The notes under the pieces are model-generated. The model was not told the DNA's origin. It did no database searches and was given only the letters and a program-made list of their open reading frames with translations. Both the position numbers and the translations under genes were made by a program. Positions 24,524 through 32,471 of a stretch of 64,000 bases of DNA are shown here, piece after piece (positions within the stretch are counted from its first letter, which is position 1; the number at the start of each line of letters is the position of its first letter). Source of the stretch: Hufsiella ginkgonis (GTDB lineage: Bacteria; Bacteroidota; Bacteroidia; Sphingobacteriales; Sphingobacteriaceae); the NCBI RefSeq assembly GCF_009834915.1, contig NZ_WVHS01000005.1:248001-312000 (forward strand), written 5' to 3'.

Positions 24524-25405
24524 ATGGCAAATTTAAAAGAAGTAAGAAACCGGATCTCATCGGTAACCTCCACACAGCAGATCACCAAAGCCATGAAAAT
24601 GGTTTCGGCGGCAAAGCTCAAGAGGGCTACTAATGCGATCGTTCAATTACGTCCGTATGCTGATAAGCTGAAAAGCATTCTTGCGAATCTTTCGGCCAGC
24701 CTGGAAGAATCCAACTCCCCATTTATCGTGGAGCGGGAGCCGGTAAGGGTGCTGATCGTTGCTGTGTCTTCAAACCGCGGGCTGGCGGGCGCGTTCAACA
24801 TGAACGTGATCAAGGCCACTAACGTGCTTATTTCTGAGAAGTACGCAGAGCAGCATAAAAAAGGTAACGTAAGTATCGTAGCCATCGGTAAGAAAACACA
24901 GGATTTTTACGAAAAACGCAAATACAAAGTAGTTGGTAACAACAATGAGCTATACAGTGCATTAGACTTCGAAAACACATCGAAGATCACTGAACAGATC
25001 ATGAAAGGTTTCGCTGACGGCGATTACGACCGCGTAGAACTGGTGTACAACGAGTTTAAAAACGCGGCGGTACAGATCCTCAAAACAGAACAGCTGCTTC
25101 CGGTGCCCCGTGCACCTAAAGTAGCAGAAACCGCCGGTAAAACAGATTATATCCTCGAGCCTTCGCAGGAAGAGATCGTGGAGCTGCTGATCCCTAAGTC
25201 GATCAAGACGCAGTTGTACAAGGCGGTGCTCGATTCGCATGCTTCTGAACACGGCGCGCGTATGACGGCCATGGATAAAGCTACCGAGAACGCGGGCGAC
25301 CTGCTTAAAGCGCTGAAACTTTCGTACAACCAGGCACGCCAGGCAGCCATTACCACGGAGCTTACAGAAATCGTGAGCGGTGCGGCAGCATTGTCGAACG
25401 GGTAA
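24524..25405 (+). CDS. atpG: ATP synthase F1 subunit gamma
   Basis: Central rotor shaft of F1. 293 residues: the N-terminal helix has MANLKEVRNRISSVTSTQQI and TKAMKMVSAAKLKRA; the Rossmann-like middle has AVSSNRGLAGAFN; the C-terminal helix has SEHGARMTAMDKATENAGDL and NQARQAAITTELTEIVSGAAAL. Normal length. Last atp gene here; a strong terminator follows. Confidence 0.97.
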   Translation: MANLKEVRNRISSVTSTQQITKAMKMVSAAKLKRATNAIVQLRPYADKLKSILANLSASLEESNSPFIVEREPVRVLIVAVSSNRGLAGAFNMNVIKATNVLISEKYAEQHKKGNVSIVAIGKKTQDFYEKRKYKVVGNNNELYSALDFENTSKITEQIMKGFADGDYDRVELVYNEFKNAAVQILKTEQLLPVPRAPKVAETAGKTDYILEPSQEEIVELLIPKSIKTQLYKAVLDSHASEHGARMTAMDKATENAGDLLKALKLSYNQARQAAITTELTEIVSGAAALSNG

Positions 25406-25430
25406 AAACGCTTAAAAACCTAATAAGAAG

Positions 25431-25455
25431 CCCGGCAATTTTGCCGGGTTTTTTT
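25431..25455 (+). terminator. Terminator of the atp operon
   Basis: CCCGGCAA and TTGCCGGG (25431-25448) are perfect complements around a tiny loop, followed by a seven-T run. Together with the missing atpD/atpC it marks the operon's end. The T-run reaches the 3' end of the convergent gene. Confidence 0.92.
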
Positions 25456-26098
25456 ATTTTACGGTCGCCATCTCGCTGATGATCTTTGCCACGTGTATCC
25501 TGGGATACTCCCCGTAATGAGCATAATAACTCCCGTCTGGCTTTATAACCACAAAGCTTCCGCAGGGGAAATGATAGTTAAAGAAGAGTTTTTTTACCAG
25601 CTGTTCAGTATCAGGGTAATAGGTTTTGACCTTACGTAAGTACTTTAAGCCGTCAAATGATTCGCATATATTGAACCGCGATACGTTTTTATAACCTTTC
25701 ACCAACATCTGATAGTAGTTTTCATCCCTGATGACAAAATCTTTCATACGACCAGGTTCCTCAAAATGCTTATTGCAAGGATCTACACCCGGGTAATACT
25801 CGATCAGCAGCACTTCATCCGATGGAATAACTGTTTTTGAAATCAGTTGCAAGTAATTTCTTAACATCACCAGGCTATCGGCCGGCTTAACTCCCCTGCC
25901 ACTGCTGCCAAATACACGGTATTCTTTCCTGCCGTTTGCCGCCAGGTAACCTTCTATCATACCCGGCTTTCTCGCGGCAATTAAAAATTCCCCTTTCGAA
26001 ACCTGCTTCCCATCCACTTCATAATATTCCGTCTCCTGCGAAAAGGCAGCACAGACCCCCGTTAACATAAAAAACATTATCACCAGCAGATTTTTCAT
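25454..26098 (-). CDS. Hypothetical exported protein
   Basis: I do not recognise the family. 214 residues from the ATG at 26098, giving a signal peptide (MKNLLVIMFFMLTGVCAAFSQ); an earlier start at 26125 would spoil it. The mature protein has five cysteines, including PGVDPCNKHF, FNICES and FPCGSF. Its C-terminal strand pattern (GSFVVIKPDGSYYAHYGEYP) looks like the last part of a thioredoxin-like fold, without a CxxC site; this is only a resemblance. Convergent with atpG, divergent from the 26155 gene. Confidence 0.7.
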   Translation of the reverse strand: MKNLLVIMFFMLTGVCAAFSQETEYYEVDGKQVSKGEFLIAARKPGMIEGYLAANGRKEYRVFGSSGRGVKPADSLVMLRNYLQLISKTVIPSDEVLLIEYYPGVDPCNKHFEEPGRMKDFVIRDENYYQMLVKGYKNVSRFNICESFDGLKYLRKVKTYYPDTEQLVKKLFFNYHFPCGSFVVIKPDGSYYAHYGEYPRIHVAKIISEMATVK

Positions 26099-26154
26099 TT
26101 TGACATTTTCAGGTAAATTACGCAATCCGTTGATTTTTTCTCTATCATTATAAC

Positions 26155-27009
26155 ATGAAACGGTTACTCGTTCTCCAGCTATGGCTGTCGTTATCGGCTT
26201 CCGTTGTTTTTGCGCAACACGATTCGCTGGCGGTAAGGAAAGCTAAATGGGAAAAGGCAAAGATCGCGCGCGGCGTTACCCTGAAACAGCATAGTTTCGC
26301 AGGAAACCTGTTCGCTTCTACCCAGTATATTTCGATCCTCGAGATAAAAAAACGTAGACATCATACATTTCAGCTTGCGTATAAACCCACCAAACTGGTA
26401 GTTACCAGCCAGTTTGGAAAGGAGGCTAACGCACTGGCGGCTTTGAACGGTTCATTCTTTGACGTAAAGAACGGAGGCTCGGTAGACTACCTCCGTGCCG
26501 GCGGCGTAATCATCAGCGAAAACCGGCCGGACAAGGACAGCACCCGGGCACACCACCAAAAAGCCGCGTTCGTACTCACGAAGGGGAAACTCAGCATCGC
26601 GGTATGGGACGGCACCCCGGATTGGGAGAAACACCTTACCGGCGACGACGTACTGCTAACCGGCCCTTTGCTGATCCGCCATAACCGGTATGCGGAATTG
26701 GATACCGCGGCATTTAACAGGCTGCGTCACCCGCGCACCGCCATCGCGTTCATCAAAAACAAGATCTTCCTGGTAGCCGTGGACGGAAGGAGCGATAATG
26801 CCGCAGGGATGAGCCTCTTCGAGCTCGCAAACGTTTTTAAATGGCTGGGCGCCTATGAGGCGATCAATCTCGACGGAGGCGGCTCGACCACTTTATGGGT
26901 GGATGGCAAAAAGCGGAAAGGGGTAGTAAATCACCCATCCGATAATAAAAAATGGGACCACGAAGGTGAAAGAAAAGTAGCCAATGCGTTACTCCTGCTA
27001 AAACGTTGA
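26155..27009 (+). CDS. Phosphodiester glycosidase (NAGPA-like) exported protein
   Basis: 284 residues, with signal peptide MKRLLVLQLWLSLSASVVFAQ. The body fits the phosphodiester glycosidase domain related to the uncovering enzyme NAGPA: ALAALNGSFFDVKNGGSVDYL, LLTGPLLIRHNRY, HPRTAIAF, FLVAVDGRSDNAAGMSLFEL and the strongly conserved NLDGGGSTTLWVDG with VNHPSDN after it. It is probably periplasmic, removing sugars from phosphodiester-linked glycans; the natural substrate is unknown. Ends 6 nt before the acid phosphatase gene. Confidence 0.87.
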   Translation: MKRLLVLQLWLSLSASVVFAQHDSLAVRKAKWEKAKIARGVTLKQHSFAGNLFASTQYISILEIKKRRHHTFQLAYKPTKLVVTSQFGKEANALAALNGSFFDVKNGGSVDYLRAGGVIISENRPDKDSTRAHHQKAAFVLTKGKLSIAVWDGTPDWEKHLTGDDVLLTGPLLIRHNRYAELDTAAFNRLRHPRTAIAFIKNKIFLVAVDGRSDNAAGMSLFELANVFKWLGAYEAINLDGGGSTTLWVDGKKRKGVVNHPSDNKKWDHEGERKVANALLLLKR

Positions 27010-27015
27010 TCGCTT

Positions 27016-27801
27016 ATGATGAAAGCAGCTAAACTCATCGCGGCAGTATTGCTGCTAAGTCCTTACACATTGCAGGCCCAGGAAAAGCCCGCTTACACCC
27101 GCGACAATGTGAACGCGGTGCTCTGGCAGCAGCATTCCGGTGAATACCGTGCATTGGCATACCAGGCTTATACGCTGGCGCGCTACCGGCTCGACGAAAT
27201 ACTAAAGGTAAGGTCGGCAAAACCCCGTTGTGTGATCGTGGATATCGACGAAACGGTGCTCGATAACGCACCTTTCCAGGGACACGAGCTGCAAAAAGGC
27301 GTCTCTTACGATCAGAACGACTGGCTGGAATGGACCGCCAAGGCCTCGGCAGATACCGTACCCGGCGCCCTCAGCTTCCTGAAATACGCCGCCAAAAAAA
27401 ATGTACAGGTATTTTATGTCACTAACCGGTTAAAAACCGAATTCGATGCTACGCTAAAGAATCTTAAGGCCCTTAACTTTCCTTTCGCCGACGAAAAACA
27501 CTTACTAGTAAAAGACGCTACCTCCGATAAAGAGCCCCGCAGGAAGCTGATCGCGGAGAAATACAACATCGTGCTTCTTTGCGGCGATAACCTGAACGAC
27601 TTCTCCGACCTCTTTTACCTAAAAAGCGATACCGACCGTTCTTCCGCAGTAGACCAGGCCCGCGCATGGTTCGGCAAACGTTTCATCGTCCTCCCCAACC
27701 CCATGTATGGCGATTGGGAAGCGCCTTTGTACGATTATAAAAAGGGGCTTACGGAGGATGAAAAAGCGGGGAAGAGAATAGAAGCGCTAAAGGGGTATTA
27801 A
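27016..27801 (+). CDS. 5'-nucleotidase/acid phosphatase, e(P4) class C family
   Basis: Secreted HAD-type phosphomonoesterase that removes phosphate from nucleotides and other small esters. 261 residues. The catalytic DxDxT motif is VDIDETVLDN; WLEWTAKASADTVPGALSFL and FYVTNRL follow; the metal-binding acidic motif is CGDNLNDFSD. The signal peptide ends LLLSPYTLQAQ and has no lipobox Cys, unlike Haemophilus lipoprotein e(P4). A second ATG at 27019 is an equally good start. Likely co-transcribed with the NAGPA-like gene. Confidence 0.9.
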   Translation: MMKAAKLIAAVLLLSPYTLQAQEKPAYTRDNVNAVLWQQHSGEYRALAYQAYTLARYRLDEILKVRSAKPRCVIVDIDETVLDNAPFQGHELQKGVSYDQNDWLEWTAKASADTVPGALSFLKYAAKKNVQVFYVTNRLKTEFDATLKNLKALNFPFADEKHLLVKDATSDKEPRRKLIAEKYNIVLLCGDNLNDFSDLFYLKSDTDRSSAVDQARAWFGKRFIVLPNPMYGDWEAPLYDYKKGLTEDEKAGKRIEALKGY

Positions 27802-27881
27802 AAATTGGACGTAGCGCGTAACACGTTTAGCGCCGCTAGCTTCCACTTATGGACTTTATCCTTTGAATTTGATGGCCATAC

Positions 27882-27912
27882 TTGGTATCTCCGGTGAAGA
27901 TTAGTAATTTAG
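27882..27912 (+). promoter_or_regulatory. Candidate promoter of the 68-residue membrane protein gene
   Basis: TTG (27882-27884), a 20-nt spacer, then TAATTTAG (27905-27912), one mismatch from the -7 consensus. The start point near 27919 would leave a leader of only about 13 nt before the ATG at 27932. Confidence 0.45.
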
Positions 27913-27931
27913 CGCACCAAATAAGATCAAC

Positions 27932-28138
27932 ATGGCAGAATACGATAACACCGAAAGCTTAAAAAATGCGAACACGACCAAACATTACGTGCTGATCACC
28001 ATCGCTGTGATCGTTGGCATGGTTGGCGTTTTGCTCCGTTTTGTGAACGATTCTACGGTGATCAATTACGCATCAAACATTATCCTGGTAATCGGGGTAG
28101 TGCTTGCATTAAAAGCGGTAAAAGACATTTTAGGGTAG
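27932..28138 (+). CDS. Hypothetical 68-residue membrane protein
   Basis: Unrecognised, but coding is well supported: its own promoter candidate, a clean frame and a terminator right behind. A polar N-terminus (MAEYDNTESLKNANTTKHYV) is followed by two hydrophobic helices at about 20-37 and 46-60. No charged residue lies inside the helices apart from the loop RFVNDST. Probably an inner-membrane protein; function unknown. Confidence 0.72.
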   Translation: MAEYDNTESLKNANTTKHYVLITIAVIVGMVGVLLRFVNDSTVINYASNIILVIGVVLALKAVKDILG

Positions 28139-28153
28139 TTATCCCTTTATAGA

Positions 28154-28188
28154 AAAACGCCGTCAGTACTTAATTGGCGGCGTTTTTT
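28154..28188. terminator. Bidirectional terminator between 68-aa gene and patatin gene
   Basis: GCCGTCAG (28159-28166) pairs with TTGGCGGC using G-U wobbles. Flanking AAAAAC and GTTTTTT extend the stem and supply a T-run on either strand. It can serve both convergent genes and touches the patatin stop. Confidence 0.82.
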
Positions 28189-28969
28189 ATTGCGTAAGTT
28201 TTGAGGCGATCAGCTGTTTAAGGGCGGGATCATTCTTTACCTTTTTAATGGCCGCGTTATAACCGAGCCAGAAAACTTCTTCCGCCTTCTTTACATCGAA
28301 ATCGCTCGTAGAGCCCAGTCCTTCCGGCTCGATCATTACGTCGCATTCCATGGCTTTTAATTTTACGTCGGCATTGGTCGTCATTACCGCCGCCCGCTCG
28401 AGCAACTTCCTGAAGTTTACGATCTTGTCTACCACCGGTAAATGATTGCAGGACGATCCAATAATAAAGTCGCAATTCTTTTGCAGGGGCTTAATGGGGA
28501 AATTATCGAATAAGCCGCCATCAACATACATCTGCCCATCCATCATTACCGGTTTAAAAACACCCGGGATGGCGCTCGATGCCTGGATAACCGGGATCAG
28601 CTTCCCCGAAGAAATATACACCAGCTTCCCCTCGCTGAAATTGGTGACCGCCACACTCAGCCTGATATTCAGCTCCTCGAATGAGTTATGCGGGATATAT
28701 TCGAGAAAAAGCTTTCCGGTGTTGGTTAGCGACATTAAACCTGTTGCGCCCGGCCACGGAAGAATAAATTTAAAAAGCTTTGTTTTAAGAAATACGTCGA
28801 GGATCGTTTGCGGGCTGTTGCCGGCAGCAAACAGCGCTCCCACGATAGAGCCCGCACTGGTGCCGCTAATCATGTGAAACGTTATTCCTGCTTCCGTTAA
28901 TGCCTGCAGCACGCCCAGGTGAGCTATTCCCCGGATACCTCCGCCTGAGAGGACGATGCCTGTTTTCAT
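28187..28969 (-). CDS. Patatin-like phospholipase
   Basis: Single-domain bacterial patatin, a lipid acyl hydrolase. 260 residues with every signature part: oxyanion hole GGGIRG near residue 9, nucleophile elbow GTSAGS near 40, and the catalytic Asp in VDGG near 150. There is no signal peptide or barrel domain, so it is cytoplasmic or membrane-associated like other RssA/YchK-type proteins. Substrate unknown. Single gene, convergent with the small membrane protein gene. Confidence 0.92.
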   Translation of the reverse strand: MKTGIVLSGGGIRGIAHLGVLQALTEAGITFHMISGTSAGSIVGALFAAGNSPQTILDVFLKTKLFKFILPWPGATGLMSLTNTGKLFLEYIPHNSFEELNIRLSVAVTNFSEGKLVYISSGKLIPVIQASSAIPGVFKPVMMDGQMYVDGGLFDNFPIKPLQKNCDFIIGSSCNHLPVVDKIVNFRKLLERAAVMTTNADVKLKAMECDVMIEPEGLGSTSDFDVKKAEEVFWLGYNAAIKKVKNDPALKQLIASKLTQ

Positions 28970-29054
28970 TTTTATTGCTTTGATTGAACGTCGTATGTTC
29001 CTATCCCCTGGTTATTAAGCGCAGCTAAGCTACGGCCACGTCCAACGTCACCTC

Positions 29055-30080
29055 CTACGGTTTATACTTCGATCTCCTCATGATCGACTGGTAATCAGGA
29101 TCTTTCATAAGCTCCTGGATGGTCACGCCCGGGTTCTTCTCCATATACTTTTTGATGATCTGCCATCCTGTCCATACGGCGAGTTTAGGCGCTGATTCGT
29201 TATGCTCGCCGATACCGGGTGTAAAGGGCGCATCGGTAAGGTATTTCTGGATCTTCATATAATCGCTTTCGTATAAAAGCTCCGAATCGATAAAATACGC
29301 CCAAATATTCGATTCGTTTTCTTTTGCCCAATTTACCTGGCTCGCGGTGTAGCTGATCTTCAGCGAATCCTGCACATCGGGCATCACCGCATCCATCAGG
29401 TAAAGGATCTTGCCGTTATAGACCATCCGGGCAAGCAACGTCTGATCTTCGGTACGTTCAGGAAACAGGTCCTCGCGAATGAAGGTCTCCATCACCCGGG
29501 GTGTGATATTTTCCGGCGTATAGCGTCGCGACATATACGCAGGAATACTCTGGCGCAGCGCCGGGTAGAATTTCGAGTTCGCGCCGAGGAACATGTCGAG
29601 GCCGATGCCGAGGTAATCATTTCCCACCACCGTCTGTGTATAGAACCCGGAGAAAAAAGAAATCAACCGCGGGATCTTTTGCGCCGGGTAATAATAGCGG
29701 ATATGTTTGAAGGCATCCGTCAGCTCCGCCTCGCGCGAAGAAAGATCCGGGTATATGCGCGCAACTTCTTCCTTTAGCGCAAAAAAGTCTTTACTGGTGA
29801 GGACCTGGCGGAGGGTTTGATAATAACCGGTGTCGGCAGTACTTCCTGCACCTAACATTTTAGTCACAAGGTCGTCGTAGAAATCGCCATACCGGGCTTT
29901 AATGGACGGAGCCGCAGCAGCAAGGGTGGCTGGCGAAAGGTTGCCCATCACCACATCGAAGCGCTCGATCTTCACCGAAAGGTCGATATGACTTACGTCT
30001 ATTCTTTTACGATCGCCGCAGCCGGAGAGTAAGAAGCTTATAAAAAAAAACAGGTAAATTTGCTTGCGACTAAAAAACAT
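29055..30080 (-). CDS. gldB: Gliding motility lipoprotein GldB
   Basis: 341-residue lipoprotein with signal IYLFFFISFLLSGCGD (Cys21). The pattern HIDLSVKIERFDV, the helical middle (RYYYPAQKIPRLISFFSGF), GNDYLGIGLDMFLG, IREDLFP and the end PDYQSIMRRSKYKP are typical of GldB. GldB is required for gliding in Flavobacterium johnsoniae, where gldB also lies next to nadE; nadE is two genes away here. Its precise role is unknown. Its ATG is only 14 nt from the divergent ATG at 30095, so its promoter must lie inside that gene. Confidence 0.88.
   Translation of the reverse strand: MFFSRKQIYLFFFISFLLSGCGDRKRIDVSHIDLSVKIERFDVVMGNLSPATLAAAAPSIKARYGDFYDDLVTKMLGAGSTADTGYYQTLRQVLTSKDFFALKEEVARIYPDLSSREAELTDAFKHIRYYYPAQKIPRLISFFSGFYTQTVVGNDYLGIGLDMFLGANSKFYPALRQSIPAYMSRRYTPENITPRVMETFIREDLFPERTEDQTLLARMVYNGKILYLMDAVMPDVQDSLKISYTASQVNWAKENESNIWAYFIDSELLYESDYMKIQKYLTDAPFTPGIGEHNESAPKLAVWTGWQIIKKYMEKNPGVTIQELMKDPDYQSIMRRSKYKP
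30055..30062 (+). promoter_or_regulatory. -7 promoter element of the PorT-like gene
   Basis: TAAATTTG matches TAnnTTTG exactly, inside the 5' coding region of the opposite gldB gene. Expected start point near 30069, 26 nt before the ATG at 30095. The -33 element is not clear. Confidence 0.5.
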
Positions 30081-30094
30081 GTCCCCACTTAATA

Positions 30095-30772
30095 ATGAAC
30101 GAAAATATGAATCCTATACGGAATTACCGCTTATGTCCCGCCGCGAAAAATTGTTTGATACTTGTTTTCCTGCTGCTGCCCTTACTGACGTTGGCGCAGA
30201 GGTCCCGTTCCCGCGGCAATTTCAACCTGGGGTTTACCGTTTCTCCTAACCTCGGTTGGATCAAGTTCGACGAAAATAATGGTAGTTATACAGGAAATGG
30301 CGCCGCAGTGGGCTATTCATACGGCATCCTGGGCGATTTTGGCTTTACCGACAATTACTTTTTCGGAACAGGTTTCACCATCACGACGATGGCGGCCGAC
30401 GCCGATGTAGTACCGACGTCCGGGGGTGCGGCAATGCCCGCCGAAAGCATCAACTACAAATTCAAATACATCGAGATCCCTCTCACCCTGAAGCTTAAGA
30501 CATCGCCGGATGGTGATGCGCGTTTCTACGGCCAGTTCGGACCAGACCTTGGGATTAAAGTATCGTCAAAACATACCGTTACCCGGTACAATATTGAGGA
30601 TGATGCCAGCCTTGTAAGATTCGGTTTGCTGATCGGCGCGGGCGCCGAATGGAAATTAAAAAACTCAACGGTACTTACCGGGTTATCTTTTAATAACCCG
30701 ATCAACAAGGTATTTACAGATCCTGGTGCCAGGAACTATGTGATAGCCTTAAATCTCGGGGTGTTTTTTTAA
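30095..30772 (+). CDS. Outer-membrane beta-barrel protein, PorT-like
   Basis: 225 residues. After a longish N-terminus, a signal peptide (LILVFLLLPLLTLAQRS) precedes alternating amphipathic strands: FNLGFTVSPNLGWIKFDE, YFFGTGFTITTM, FKYIEIPLTLKLKT, FYGQFGPDLGIKV and the terminal NYVIALNLGVFF, which ends in Phe as barrel proteins do. It fits the small porin/PorT domain family, a broad group of which only some members act in type IX secretion. A second ATG at 30107 is a possible start. Confidence 0.82.
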   Translation: MNENMNPIRNYRLCPAAKNCLILVFLLLPLLTLAQRSRSRGNFNLGFTVSPNLGWIKFDENNGSYTGNGAAVGYSYGILGDFGFTDNYFFGTGFTITTMAADADVVPTSGGAAMPAESINYKFKYIEIPLTLKLKTSPDGDARFYGQFGPDLGIKVSSKHTVTRYNIEDDASLVRFGLLIGAGAEWKLKNSTVLTGLSFNNPINKVFTDPGARNYVIALNLGVFF

Positions 30773-30820
30773 TAAGATACCGCCCTGCACAACCATGCAG
30801 GATGCCTTAAATTCCTTTCT

Positions 30821-32461
30821 ATGAAGATCGCATTGGCGCAGTTAAATTACCACATCGGTAATTTCGAATCAAATACCTCAAAAATTATCGCTGCCATTGG
30901 CAAAGCGAAAGAAATGGGCGCTGATCTCGTCGTTTTCGCCGAGCTTGCCGTTTGTGGTTATCCCCCGCGGGATTTCCTTGAGTTTTCGGAGTTTATCGAA
31001 ATGTGCGGCCAGGCGGCTAAACAGATCGCGGTAGCCTGCCAGGATATCGCCTGTATTATCGGCATTCCAACGGTAAACCCCGGCCCAAAGGGCAAAGATC
31101 TTTTTAATTCTGCCCATTTTATAGAAAACGGGGAGATTAAACAAACTGTCAATAAGGCTTTGCTTCCCACTTACGACGTATTTGACGAGTACCGGTATTT
31201 TGAACCTGCCACTTCTTTTAAATGTATCGAGTTCCAGGGACATACCATCGCGCTCACTATTTGTGAGGACCTTTGGAATATTAAAGATAACCCGCTGTAT
31301 GTGTCGAGCCCCATGGATATTCTCATTAATGAGGCCCCGGAGCTGATGATCAACATCGCGGCCTCCCCCTTCTCGTATAACCACGATGAAGAGCGGGTAG
31401 TGGTATTAAGTGATAACTGCCGGACCTACCAGTTGCCGATGCTTTATGTAAACCAGGTAGGATCGCAAACCGAGATCTGTTTCGATGGCGGATCGCTGGT
31501 ATTCGACGCCAGCGGGGAGCTGCTGGACGAGATGAACTATTTTAGCGAAGACCTGCGTGTTTACGATTTCAGCGACGGCGCCATCCAAGGGCTTTCCCCA
31601 ATCCGGCACAACGCGCAAAACGACATCGAGCAGATCCATGATGCGCTGGTATTAGGCATCCGCGATTATTTCTACAAATCCGGTTTTACCAAGGCGGTGC
31701 TCGGGCTTTCGGGAGGTATCGATTCCGCGCTGGTATGCGCCCTGGCCGCGGAAGCGCTAGGCCCGGAAAATGTGACCGGTATCCTGATGCCTTCCATGTT
31801 TTCAACCGGGCATTCCGTGGACGACGCCGTGGCCCTGGCCAGCAATATCGGGTGTAAATATGAGATCATTCCCATTAAGGAAGCCGCCGTGGCCTTCGAA
31901 AAAATGATGGCGCCGGTATTTAAGAACCTTCCTTTTAACATTGCCGAGGAGAACATCCAGGCCAGGAGCCGTGCCATCGTGGTAATGGCCTATTCCAACA
32001 AGTTTGGAAATATCCTGCTTAATACTTCTAACAAAAGTGAATGCGCGGTAGGTTATGGGACACTTTACGGGGATATGGCCGGCGCGATCGGTGTACTTGG
32101 CGACGTTTATAAAACGCAGGTTTACCAGCTTTGCGTATATATTAATCGAAATGGCGAAGTGATCCCGCAAAATACGATCAGCAAACCGCCCTCCGCAGAA
32201 CTGCGCCCCGACCAAAAGGACTCCGACTCCCTGCCGGACTATGATACCCTTGATAAGATCCTCTACCAATACATCGAACTGCGGAAGAGCTCGCGCGAGA
32301 TCATCGCCGCCGGCTTCGACGAGCAAACCGTTCGCCGGATCTTAAAAATGGTGAACGTAGCCGAGTTTAAGCGATACCAGACGCCCCCGATACTGCGGGT
32401 CTCTCCAAAGGCCTTTGGAATGGGCCGCAGGATGCCGATCGTTGGCAAGTACCTGTCATAA
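30821..32461 (+). CDS. nadE: Glutamine-dependent NAD+ synthetase
   Basis: Amidates nicotinate adenine dinucleotide to NAD+ using glutamine. 546 residues in two domains. The N-terminal nitrilase-fold glutaminase carries the triad Glu41 (VVFAELAVCGYPP), Lys112 (NKALLPTYDVFDE) and Cys148 (ALTICEDLW). The C-terminal synthetase has the ATP-binding LSGGIDSALV near 290, NTSNKSE and the GDMAGAIG loop. Complete and of normal length. The hemW GTG start lies 11 nt after its stop. Confidence 0.97.
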   Translation: MKIALAQLNYHIGNFESNTSKIIAAIGKAKEMGADLVVFAELAVCGYPPRDFLEFSEFIEMCGQAAKQIAVACQDIACIIGIPTVNPGPKGKDLFNSAHFIENGEIKQTVNKALLPTYDVFDEYRYFEPATSFKCIEFQGHTIALTICEDLWNIKDNPLYVSSPMDILINEAPELMINIAASPFSYNHDEERVVVLSDNCRTYQLPMLYVNQVGSQTEICFDGGSLVFDASGELLDEMNYFSEDLRVYDFSDGAIQGLSPIRHNAQNDIEQIHDALVLGIRDYFYKSGFTKAVLGLSGGIDSALVCALAAEALGPENVTGILMPSMFSTGHSVDDAVALASNIGCKYEIIPIKEAAVAFEKMMAPVFKNLPFNIAEENIQARSRAIVVMAYSNKFGNILLNTSNKSECAVGYGTLYGDMAGAIGVLGDVYKTQVYQLCVYINRNGEVIPQNTISKPPSAELRPDQKDSDSLPDYDTLDKILYQYIELRKSSREIIAAGFDEQTVRRILKMVNVAEFKRYQTPPILRVSPKAFGMGRRMPIVGKYLS

Positions 32462-32471
32462 TATCGACCCG

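Noticed and set aside
25405-25456. Loss of atpD and atpC after atpG
   Set aside because: A separate atpDC locus is common in Bacteroidota, and a strong terminator follows atpG, so this is normal organisation.
30784-30802. Small hairpin CCTGCA/TGCAGG before nadE as riboswitch or terminator
   Set aside because: A lone 6-bp stem without T-run or conserved flanks; too weak to support.
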